This document shows positions 58,192 through 64,000 of a stretch of 64,000 nt of DNA, piece after piece; the first letter of the stretch is position 1; each line of letters begins with the position of its first letter. The position numbers were made by a program, and so were the translations under genes. A model generated the notes under the pieces. It did no database searches, had not been told where the DNA came from, and saw only the letters and a list, made by a program, of their open reading frames with translations. Origin of the DNA: Flavobacterium laiguense (GTDB lineage: Bacteria; Bacteroidota; Bacteroidia; Flavobacteriales; Flavobacteriaceae); assembly GCF_003097655.1 (NCBI RefSeq), contig NZ_QCZH01000005.1:151951-215950 (forward strand). The letters run 5' to 3'.

Positions 58192-58740
58192 TTACAAGTC
58201 TTTTTTGTCTTCTAAAAGGAAGAGTAATTTTACACGGTTTGAATCCATTGTTTGGTTTTGAGGTATTTCCAGAAAATAATCCAATTGCCATTGTTGTGTC
58301 TTTTGTGCTTGCTTGCTGGATGTTTCATCCCAAGGTGGATAAACGCGGATAGCACGTTTGCCCTCTTTTTTATCAGAAACTATTTCTTTGGTTATCAAAA
58401 TTGATTTAGGAAAAATAAACAACCCAAAGTGATCGTTTTTTCTAACACTAATAATGAACAAATCAATAGGGTCGGTACTGTCAAAAGGCTGAATAGGGCC
58501 TTTGTTTATTCTTTTCCAAAGCGTAACAAATTGACCTGTTTTGGTAGGAGTGATTTTGGCGGTTCGGTATCGAATGTTTAAATTATTCAGAACGAAAGTA
58601 CAGGCTCCGTATTCAGAACTTTCGGGTTCAAGAATGGGTTGGCTGATTACGAAGGTGCTATTGTCGGATAATAAATTTTTTATGTAAATGAAGTCTTTGG
58701 GTAATTTTTCAATTGTCATTCTTGGATTTTGAAGGCTCAT
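58192..58740 (-). CDS. MepB family protein
   Basis: A 182-residue protein containing the MepB pattern: EYGACTFVLNNLNIRYRTAKITPTKTGQFVTLWKR, GPIQPFDSTDPIDLFIISVRKNDHFGLFIFP, EGKRAIRVYPPWDETSSKQAQKTQQWQLDYFLEI. Named after the gene downstream of the Staphylococcus MepRA efflux genes; molecular role not established. Full length for the family. Confidence 0.9.
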   Translation of the reverse strand: MSLQNPRMTIEKLPKDFIYIKNLLSDNSTFVISQPILEPESSEYGACTFVLNNLNIRYRTAKITPTKTGQFVTLWKRINKGPIQPFDSTDPIDLFIISVRKNDHFGLFIFPKSILITKEIVSDKKEGKRAIRVYPPWDETSSKQAQKTQQWQLDYFLEIPQNQTMDSNRVKLLFLLEDKKDL

Positions 58741-58778
58741 TTGCTGAAAATTTCGCTAGTTGTTTTTTTTGTTTTAAA

Positions 58779-58806
58779 TAAAAAAGCCGAAAATGAATTC
58801 CGGCTT
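58779..58806 (-). terminator. intrinsic terminator after msrA
   Basis: aagccg / cggctt arms with an 11-nt loop and a T-run on the minus strand, 15 bases past the msrA stop. Confidence 0.7.
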
Positions 58807-58820
58807 GAACAAAGTTATGA

Positions 58821-59453
58821 CTACTTTTTAGTTTTCAGTTTATCTTTAAACACTTTTTCAAATTTTTCTAGTTTTGGCTGAATGACCATTTGACAATAAG
58901 GTTGACTTTTATTATTCGCATAATAGTTTTGATGATAGTCTTCTGCTTTGTAAAATTTAGTCAAAGGTTCGAGTGTAGTAACGATTGGGTTTTCATACAC
59001 CTTTGCTTTTTTTAATTCAGCTATAAGAGACTGAGCTTCTTGTTTTTGTTCTTCATTATTATAAAATATCACAGAACGGTATTGGGTTCCTCTATCGGCA
59101 CCTTGTCTATTCAGTGTTGTTGGGTCGTGTACGGTGAAGAATACTTTGAAGATTTCATCAAGATTGGTTACGTTTTTGTCAAAAGTAATTTGAACTACTT
59201 CAGCATGACCTGTAGTACCAGAACAAACTTCTTCGTAAGTTGGATTCAGAACTTTACCTCCCGAAAACCCTGAAACTACAGATTTCACGCCTTTCAGGTT
59301 TTCGTAAACAGCTTCTACACACCAGTAGCATCCACCGCCTAGGGTTATGGTTTCAAAATTCGATTGTGTCATTTTTTTAGTTGTATTATTGTTTTGAGAA
59401 AATAGTGTTCCGGTAATTAGCAAACAGGCTAAAATAATTGTTTTCGTTTTCAT
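58821..59453 (-). CDS. msrA: peptide-methionine (S)-S-oxide reductase, exported
   Basis: A 210-residue protein. Signal peptide MKTKTIILACLLITGTLFSQ, then the MsrA active site TLGGGCYWCVEAVYENLKGV (catalytic C42), RQGADRGTQYRSVIFY, and a C-terminal SQPYCQMVIQPKL with a candidate resolving cysteine. Repairs oxidised methionine in the periplasm. 18 bases separate it from msrB upstream, so the pair is co-transcribed. Confidence 0.95.
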   Translation of the reverse strand: MKTKTIILACLLITGTLFSQNNNTTKKMTQSNFETITLGGGCYWCVEAVYENLKGVKSVVSGFSGGKVLNPTYEEVCSGTTGHAEVVQITFDKNVTNLDEIFKVFFTVHDPTTLNRQGADRGTQYRSVIFYNNEEQKQEAQSLIAELKKAKVYENPIVTTLEPLTKFYKAEDYHQNYYANNKSQPYCQMVIQPKLEKFEKVFKDKLKTKK

Positions 59454-59471
59454 AATAATCGATTTGATTTT

Positions 59472-60023
59472 TTATTTAGCATCAGGGATAAAATCAAGCA
59501 CTATGGAATTCATGCAATATCTTTTGCCGGTAGGAGCAGGGCCATCATCGAATAAGTGTCCTAAATGACCGTCGCATCTACCACAAAGGGCTTCGATTCT
59601 TTCCATTCCTAGAGAATTATCGTTTTTAAACACGATGCTTTTTTTATTCTCTTGTTCAAAAAAACTAGGCCAACCACAACTACTCGCGAATTTGGCTCCC
59701 GAACGAAAAAGGGTATTGCCGCAAGCGGCACAATAATAGGTGCCTTTTTGGTCGGTATTCCAATATTTTCCTGTAAATGCTCTTTCAGTATCGGCTTTAC
59801 GAGAAACCAAATAAACGTCTTCCGGCAGTATTTTTTTCCATTCGGCATCAGTCAAATTCAGTTTTGTAGTGTCAGTATGGGAGTAATATGGATTTTCAGG
59901 TTTACTTTGGTTAGTTTCAGGAGTTATAGTACTACTCTTTGTTTCTTTACTCTGTCCACAAGCTTGAAATACAAATAGGGGAAGCAGTAGTATAATGCAA
60001 AAAAAGGATGTTCTTGTTTTCAT
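59472..60023 (-). CDS. msrB: peptide-methionine (R)-S-oxide reductase, lipoprotein
   Basis: A 183-residue protein. It has a lipoprotein signal with lipobox-like FVFQAC, then TDAEWKKILPEDVYLVSRKADTERAFTGKYWN, zinc cysteines in YYCAACG and CGRCDGHLGH, and the catalytic cysteine in GKRYCMNS. Reduces the R-form of methionine sulfoxide. Operates with the exported MsrA encoded next. A minus-strand TACTTTTG (-7 box) lies at 60044-60051. Confidence 0.94.
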   Translation of the reverse strand: MKTRTSFFCIILLLPLFVFQACGQSKETKSSTITPETNQSKPENPYYSHTDTTKLNLTDAEWKKILPEDVYLVSRKADTERAFTGKYWNTDQKGTYYCAACGNTLFRSGAKFASSCGWPSFFEQENKKSIVFKNDNSLGMERIEALCGRCDGHLGHLFDDGPAPTGKRYCMNSIVLDFIPDAK

Positions 60024-60043
60024 GATGTTTATTTTTTATACCC

Positions 60044-60051
60044 CAAAAGTA
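60044..60051 (-). promoter_or_regulatory. candidate -7 element TACTTTTG of the msrB-msrA operon
   Basis: Matches TAnnTTTG on the minus strand, 20 nt upstream of the msrB start. No TTG at the expected distance. Confidence 0.45.
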
Positions 60052-60178
60052 ATGGACAAGTTACAATTGAAATGTCGGGTATTTTACAATTCAAGTTCTA
60101 TTTATACAATTTTTAACTATTGTTAGTTACGTTAAAAATGACTTTTTGGTTTTAAAAAGTAGTAAATAGAACAGTTTT

Positions 60179-60640
60179 TTATAAACCAATACGCATGTTT
60201 ATTAAATGTTTTTTGAACCCCACTTTTTCGTATGCTTTTATAGCAGATGGATTGTCATTGTAAACATCCAATCGCATTTCAAAAACATCTTGCGAACGTA
60301 CCCAAGTGGTTAGTGATTCAATGATTTGAGCATTCACACCTTTTCCCCTGTGGTCTGGATGCGTAAACATAAAACCCATATATGCGTATAATTTGTGATT
60401 TAAATAAGGTTTTGCATCTTCAATTCGGGCATATCCAGAGCCAATAATCTGTTCATTCAGGACTGCAACAACGACTTCCACATCAGCGGCTGAAATCATT
60501 TTTTCTATGTTGTAATAACTTATTTTTCCTTCTTTCAATGTTGGGTCAAAGGAGCGTTCGGCTGTGATAATCCCTTGTTCGAATTCCAGAAGTTTTTCTA
60601 GATCCTTTAGAGTTACTTTTCGGATACTTATTGTATTCAT
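60179..60640 (-). CDS. GNAT family N-acetyltransferase
   Basis: A 153-residue protein: ISIRKVTLKDLEKLLEFEQGII, KLYAYMGFMFTHPDHRGKGVNAQIIESLTTWVRSQDVFEMRLDVYNDNPSAIKAYEKVGFKKHLINMRI. The Q/RxxGxG/A acetyl-CoA loop is DHRGKGVNAQ. Substrate unknown. A minus-strand TATATTTG lies at 60660-60667, 19 nt before the start. Confidence 0.92.
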   Translation of the reverse strand: MNTISIRKVTLKDLEKLLEFEQGIITAERSFDPTLKEGKISYYNIEKMISAADVEVVVAVLNEQIIGSGYARIEDAKPYLNHKLYAYMGFMFTHPDHRGKGVNAQIIESLTTWVRSQDVFEMRLDVYNDNPSAIKAYEKVGFKKHLINMRIGL

Positions 60641-60779
60641 TGATTATGATTTTTACTTCCAAATATACAAAAAAGGGGATGTAGAATTGCTATGGTTGGG
60701 TTTTCAAGGTTGCTCAAGAGAAATAACTTCTACAAAATCCAAAAGAATGTTAAAGCCTTTATAAAGCATATCTTTTTTG

Positions 60780-60787
60780 TACTTTTG
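60780..60787 (+). promoter_or_regulatory. candidate -7 element TACTTTTG for idi
   Basis: TAnnTTTG match 17 nt before ATG 60805. No consensus TTG 19 nt upstream. Confidence 0.45.
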
Positions 60788-60804
60788 TTCCATCAATACA
60801 ATTT

Positions 60805-61332
60805 ATGGAAGAAGAACAAGTAATATTAGTGAATGAATTAGATCAGCAAATTGGTTTAATGCCTAAATTGGAAGCACATGAAAAAGCCATTTTGCATCGT
60901 GCTTTTTCTGTTTTTGTTTTGAATGATAAAAACGAAATTATGCTCCAACAAAGAGCACATCAAAAATACCATTCTCCTTTACTATGGACGAATACCTGTT
61001 GCAGTCATCAACGAGATGGTGAAACCAATATTCAAGCCGGTAATCGCAGACTGTTTGAAGAAATGGGTTTTAATACAGAGTTGAAAGAATTGTTTCATTT
61101 TATTTATAAGGCGCCTTTTGATAACGGTTTGACAGAGCATGAACTCGATCACGTAATGATTGGCTATTATAATGGTGAACCTTTGATTAATAGAGAAGAA
61201 GTTGAAGATTGGAAATGGATGAAAATTGAAGATATTAAAGAAGATATGCTTTTGAATCCAGAAATTTATACCGTTTGGTTCAAAATCATTTTTGATGAAT
61301 TTTATCATTTTTTGGAAGAACATACAATATAG
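60805..61332 (+). CDS. idi: isopentenyl-diphosphate delta-isomerase, type I
   Basis: A 175-residue Nudix-fold enzyme: QVILVNELDQQIGLMPKLEAHEKAILHRAFSVFVLNDKNEIMLQQRA, the active-site cysteine in WTNTCCSHQRDGET, RRLFEEMGF, and the acidic site LTEHELDHVMIGYY. Interconverts IPP and DMAPP for isoprenoids, including the undecaprenyl carrier used by the glycan locus. Length normal. Confidence 0.95.
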   Translation: MEEEQVILVNELDQQIGLMPKLEAHEKAILHRAFSVFVLNDKNEIMLQQRAHQKYHSPLLWTNTCCSHQRDGETNIQAGNRRLFEEMGFNTELKELFHFIYKAPFDNGLTEHELDHVMIGYYNGEPLINREEVEDWKWMKIEDIKEDMLLNPEIYTVWFKIIFDEFYHFLEEHTI

Positions 61333-61470
61333 GATTGCAGATTTTAGAGTGTAGATTTCAGATTGCAGAAGGCAGATCGCAGAAGGCTGTGGATATAAAA
61401 CCTAAAATTTGAACTCTAAAATTTAAAATCTATATACTAAATCTAAAATCTAAACTCAAAAATCTAAAAT
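61333..61470 (+). repeat. spacer repeat (gattgcagatttt / aaatctaaaatct)
   Basis: Left half: gattgcagatttt, gtagatttcag, gattgcagaaggcagatcgcagaagg. Right half: complementary aaaatctatatactaaatctaaaatctaaactc. Another instance of two half-arrays facing each other between + strand genes idi and queD. Confidence 0.7.
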
Positions 61471-61475
61471 CACTT

Positions 61476-61886
61476 ATGAGAGTAACTATATCCAGAAAAG
61501 CCCATTTTAATGCAGCCCATCGTTTGTATCGAAAAGATTGGACTTTCGAACAAAACGATGCCATTTTTGGTAAATGCAATAATCCTAATTTTCACGGACA
61601 CAATTATGAATTAATAGTAAGTGTTACGGGAGAGATAGATCAGGAAACAGGTTTTGTTATGGATGTGAAATTTCTAGCCGATATTATCAAAGTTGAGGTT
61701 GAAGATCAATTTGACCATAAAAACTTGAATTTAGACGTTCCAGAATTTCAAGATTTGAACCCTACAGCTGAGAATATTGTGGTGGTAATTTGGAATAAAA
61801 TCAGAAAAAAAATAAAAGAAGAATTGGATTTGGAAGTGGTTCTTTATGAAACACCTCGCAATTTTGTAACCTATAAAGGAGAATAA
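61476..61886 (+). CDS. queD: 6-pyruvoyl-tetrahydropterin synthase / 6-carboxytetrahydropterin synthase
   Basis: A 136-residue T-fold protein with zinc histidines in RKAHFNAAHRLY and NFHGHNYEL, the nucleophile cysteine in FGKCNNPNFHGH, and PTAENIVVVIW. QueD makes the queuosine precursor; PTPS-type activity is an alternative. It overlaps the peroxiredoxin start by one base (TAATG). Confidence 0.9.
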   Translation: MRVTISRKAHFNAAHRLYRKDWTFEQNDAIFGKCNNPNFHGHNYELIVSVTGEIDQETGFVMDVKFLADIIKVEVEDQFDHKNLNLDVPEFQDLNPTAENIVVVIWNKIRKKIKEELDLEVVLYETPRNFVTYKGE

Positions 61887-62341
61887 TGAAATTGAGAGTA
61901 GGAGATAAAATTCCAAATTTTACCGCAAAAGATACCAATGGGAATGATTTTGATAGTCAGGATGTAATTGGTACAAAAACATTGGTTGTTTATTTTTATC
62001 CAAAAGACAATACGCCGGGTTGCACTGCGCAGGCCTGTAGTTTTAGGGATCAGTACGAGGATTTTAAAGATCTGGGTGCCGAGGTAATAGGAATAAGTAG
62101 CGATAGCGTGGCTTCGCATCAAAAATTCACCCAACAATTTCAATTGCCTTTTATCCTTTTGTCAGATCAGGATAAAAAAATAAGGAAACTTTTTGGAGTG
62201 GCTTCCGGTTTGTTTGGGATACTGCCTGGAAGAGTTACCTATGTTACTGATAAAACGGGAACGATTATTATGATATTCGACAGTATGATGGCAGCTCGCC
62301 ATATTCCTAAAGCGCTTGAATCAATACGAAAAATACAGTAG
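61886..62341 (+). CDS. bcp: peroxiredoxin (Bcp/PrxQ type)
   Basis: A 151-residue protein: LRVGDKIPNFTAKDTNGNDF, TLVVYFYPKDNTPGCTAQACSFRDQYEDF with peroxidatic C46 and resolving C51 (the alpha-2 PrxQ arrangement), GISSDSVASHQKF. Reduces hydroperoxides with thioredoxin. Coupled to queD. Confidence 0.93.
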   Translation: MKLRVGDKIPNFTAKDTNGNDFDSQDVIGTKTLVVYFYPKDNTPGCTAQACSFRDQYEDFKDLGAEVIGISSDSVASHQKFTQQFQLPFILLSDQDKKIRKLFGVASGLFGILPGRVTYVTDKTGTIIMIFDSMMAARHIPKALESIRKIQ

Positions 62342-62404
62342 TAAATTGATAAAACAGGTAGAGCTGTTTGATTATAAAAGTGTTGAAATTTGGAAATAAA
62401 AGAC

Positions 62405-63373
62405 ATGAACTTAAAAATATATCCATTGCAATTTGAAGCTATTCTCAAAGAAAGAATTTGGGGAGGGGAAAAATTGAAAACAATTCTGAACAAACCAATT
62501 TCTTCGAGTATTACAGGAGAAAGTTGGGAGTTGTCTACTGTTGAAGGAGACGTAAGCGTTATTGTAAATGGGGATTATAAAGGAAAAGCATTGACGGAGC
62601 TGATTAGTGATTATCCAAACGAAGTTTTGGGGACAGTTGTTTATAAAAGATTTGGGAATCAATTTCCGTTGCTTTTTAAATATTTGGATGCTCGCGAAGA
62701 CCTGTCCATTCAAGTGCATCCCAATGATGAATTAGCCAAAAAGCGTCATAATTCTTTTGGTAAGACTGAAATGTGGTACGTTATGCAGGCCGATCAAGAT
62801 GCTAGAATTATTGTTGGATTTAAAGAAGATTCAAGTCCAAAAGAGTATTTAGATCATCTTAAAAGCAGCACTTTGGTTTCTATTCTTGATGAAGTGAAAG
62901 TAAAACCAGGAGATGTTTTTTTCTTAGAAACAGGTACTGTTCATTCTATTGGAGCAGGATTAGTGGTTGCCGAAATACAGCAAACATCGGATATAACGTA
63001 TCGTTTGTATGATTTTGATCGTAAAGATGCGCAAGGAAATACAAGGGAACTGCATGTTGATCTGGCTCTTGAAGCCATAAACTACAATAAAGTAGATACT
63101 TTTAAGGAGTATACTAAGGAAGTAAATAAGTCTAATACAATAGTTGATTGTCCTTATTTTACAACCAATTTTCTTCCGTTAGATGGAGAAATGGTAATAT
63201 TTAAAACAGGGGAGACTTTCACCGTTTATATGTGTCTTGAAGGTTCTTTTGAAATAGAATACAATAAAGTAAAGTATAATTATAAAAAAGGAGACACGGT
63301 TTTAATACCAGCAGCTATGAATGGGTTTACTCTAAATGGAAAAGCTTCTATTTTAGAAATTTACATTTCATAG
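62405..63373 (+). CDS. manA: class I mannose-6-phosphate isomerase
   Basis: A 322-residue cupin enzyme. It has AILKERIWGGEKLKTIL, FPLLFKYLDAREDLSIQVHPNDELA with zinc ligands QVHPND, GKTEMWYVMQAD, LETGTVHSIGAGLVVAEIQQTSDITYRLYDFDR. Interconverts fructose-6-P and mannose-6-P, feeding GDP-mannose-type donors. ATG 62405 is chosen; TTG 62390 would add five residues with no family support. Confidence 0.94.
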   Translation: MNLKIYPLQFEAILKERIWGGEKLKTILNKPISSSITGESWELSTVEGDVSVIVNGDYKGKALTELISDYPNEVLGTVVYKRFGNQFPLLFKYLDAREDLSIQVHPNDELAKKRHNSFGKTEMWYVMQADQDARIIVGFKEDSSPKEYLDHLKSSTLVSILDEVKVKPGDVFFLETGTVHSIGAGLVVAEIQQTSDITYRLYDFDRKDAQGNTRELHVDLALEAINYNKVDTFKEYTKEVNKSNTIVDCPYFTTNFLPLDGEMVIFKTGETFTVYMCLEGSFEIEYNKVKYNYKKGDTVLIPAAMNGFTLNGKASILEIYIS

Positions 63374-63395
63374 TAGGTAATAGAAAGATTATGTG

Positions 63396-63403
63396 TACTT
63401 TTG
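63396..63403 (+). promoter_or_regulatory. candidate -7 element TACTTTTG for the 63429 gene
   Basis: TAnnTTTG match 25 nt before ATG 63429, and overlapping the alternative TTG/ATG region upstream, which is therefore rejected as a start. Confidence 0.5.
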
Positions 63404-63428
63404 CAAACGCAAATTAAATAAAAATAAA

Positions 63429-63695
63429 ATGGCAAACGTTAAGAATTTAAAGAAAGACATCAACTACGTTTTAGGAGATATTATTGAAGCAGTTTATTTG
63501 TTCGAAATTTCTACAACAGGAAAACCTACAACAGAAACTAATGCATTAATCGATGAAGCTATTGCTGCTTTTGACGTTTTGATCACTAAAGTGAACGAAA
63601 AGAAAGTTGAAAATAAAAAAGCACACTTCAAACAAATTAATGTTGAATTGGAACAAACTGCTAATCAATTGATTGCTAAAATCAACGATTTGTAG
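63429..63695 (+). CDS. small conserved helical protein
   Basis: An 88-residue, strongly helical and charged protein: MANVKNLKKDINYVLGDIIEAVYLFEISTTGKPTTETNALIDEAIAAF... then KKAHFKQINVELEQTANQLIAKINDL. I recall similar proteins as conserved hypotheticals of Flavobacteriia; no function known. It stands alone with its own promoter just upstream of the tRNA genes. Confidence 0.75.
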   Translation: MANVKNLKKDINYVLGDIIEAVYLFEISTTGKPTTETNALIDEAIAAFDVLITKVNEKKVENKKAHFKQINVELEQTANQLIAKINDL

Positions 63696-63728
63696 TAAAA
63701 AAAAGGGCAAAAAAAGTTTGAATTTATT

Positions 63729-63758
63729 TTGAAAAAACGAAATACAGGCTTATATTTG
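63729..63758 (+). promoter_or_regulatory. tRNA promoter, perfect Bacteroidota consensus
   Basis: TTG at 63729-63731 (in tttttg context), exactly 19 nt, TATATTTG at 63751-63758, 16 nt before the first tRNA base. Confidence 0.8.
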
Positions 63759-63773
63759 CACCCGTAATGAGTC

Positions 63774-63847
63774 GCCAGCGTAGCTCAGTTGGCTAGAGCA
63801 GCTGATTTGTAATCAGCAGGTCGTGGGTTCGAGTCCCTCCGCCGGCT
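63774..63847 (+). tRNA. tRNA-Thr (anticodon TGT), first copy
   Basis: A 74-nt cloverleaf. D-arm GCTC...GAGC, anticodon stem GCTGA/TCAGC around TTTGTAA with anticodon TGT, and T-loop TTCGAGT. CCA is not encoded. In the acceptor stem GCCAGCG/CGCCGGC, position 4:69 is A opposite C. Identical to 63921-63994. Confidence 0.95.
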
Positions 63848-63854
63848 CTTTAAA

Positions 63855-63882
63855 AAATCCATCTATTTATTTAGATGGATTT
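63855..63882 (+). terminator. hairpin between the two tRNA-Thr genes
   Basis: aaatccatcta / tagatggattt, 11-bp stem, 6-nt loop, followed by ttatttaa. It lies 8 nt after the first tRNA, so the first transcript probably ends here. Confidence 0.7.
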
Positions 63883-63920
63883 TTATTTAAGTTGGCTTAT
63901 TACAAAATACATATTGAGTC

Positions 63921-63994
63921 GCCAGCGTAGCTCAGTTGGCTAGAGCAGCTGATTTGTAATCAGCAGGTCGTGGGTTCGAGTCCCTCCGCCGGCT
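63921..63994 (+). tRNA. tRNA-Thr (anticodon TGT), second identical copy
   Basis: Same 74 bases as the first copy, including the A4-C69 opposition. The preceding tgagtc and following ctctttaa are also shared, so the duplicated unit extends slightly beyond the tRNA. No consensus promoter is visible in the 38 nt between the hairpin and this copy. Confidence 0.95.
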
Positions 63995-64000
63995 CTTTAA

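Noticed and set aside
58152..58352. 66-codon plus-strand ORF
   Set aside because: Antisense to the mepB-like gene, which has a clear family match over its full length.

Overview
The window looks like a chromosomal segment of a Flavobacterium-type member of the Bacteroidota. It is AT-rich and uses Bacteroidota-style promoters (TTG, about 19 nt, TAnnTTTG). It encodes a PorV/PorQ-family outer-membrane protein related to type IX secretion, and the intergenic spacers are full of degenerate short repeats. No genus-level marker such as 16S rRNA is present, so this placement is inference.

Positions 1-7.5 kb hold dTDP-rhamnose genes (rfbC, rfbD, rfbA; rfbB is not in the window) interleaved with unrelated accessory genes: the end of an XRE regulator, a HepT/MntA toxin-antitoxin pair, a small coiled-coil membrane protein, an AAA/DUF4143 ATPase and a DUF559 nuclease-like gene. 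Several of these accessory units are bracketed by direct copies of intergenic repeats, so the region reads like an rml operon opened up by repeat-bounded insertions. A short sugar-phosphate transferase follows rfbA.

Positions 8-42.2 kb are a large surface-glycan locus on the + strand. It holds a membrane NDP-sugar dehydratase, an ABC exporter (Wzm/Wzt, split by a four-helix-bundle gene), about a dozen GT2/GT4 glycosyltransferases, methyltransferases and an O-acetyltransferase. It also holds a neuA-neuB-neuC nonulosonic (sialic) acid module coupled to an unassigned 466-residue protein, an MBOAT plus SGNH-like acylation pair, an O-antigen ligase/polymerase-like protein, and a long WcaJ-like initiating transferase. 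Dense, overlapping gene spacing and strongly AT-rich modules suggest serotype-type module exchange. The composition of wzt itself changes sharply at its domain boundary. Related inverted repeats lie near 7.6 kb and 42.4 kb, on either side of the glycan locus.

Positions 42.5-64 kb are mostly conserved housekeeping genes: DUF4105 protein and PorV-family protein; pssA; a GH25 lysozyme-like protein; lptB, a carboxymuconolactone decarboxylase-like gene, tatC and kdsD facing recQ; a RelE-type toxin-antitoxin pair; a large FAD dehydrogenase with a degenerate second C-terminal copy 1.8 kb downstream; a serine hydrolase with TPRs; a quinone oxidoreductase; mepB-like, msrA, msrB, a GNAT gene, idi, queD, a peroxiredoxin, manA, and two identical tRNA-Thr(TGT) genes at the right edge.

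Together the genes suggest a rhamnose- and sialic-acid-containing O-antigen or capsule. It would be built on undecaprenyl phosphate, exported by an ABC system and possibly O-acetylated, with kdsD and lptB supplying the LPS core and transport side. The least explained features are the repeat-bracketed accessory genes, the shared leader motifs upstream of 30453 and 40794, and the neuC-coupled orphan protein.
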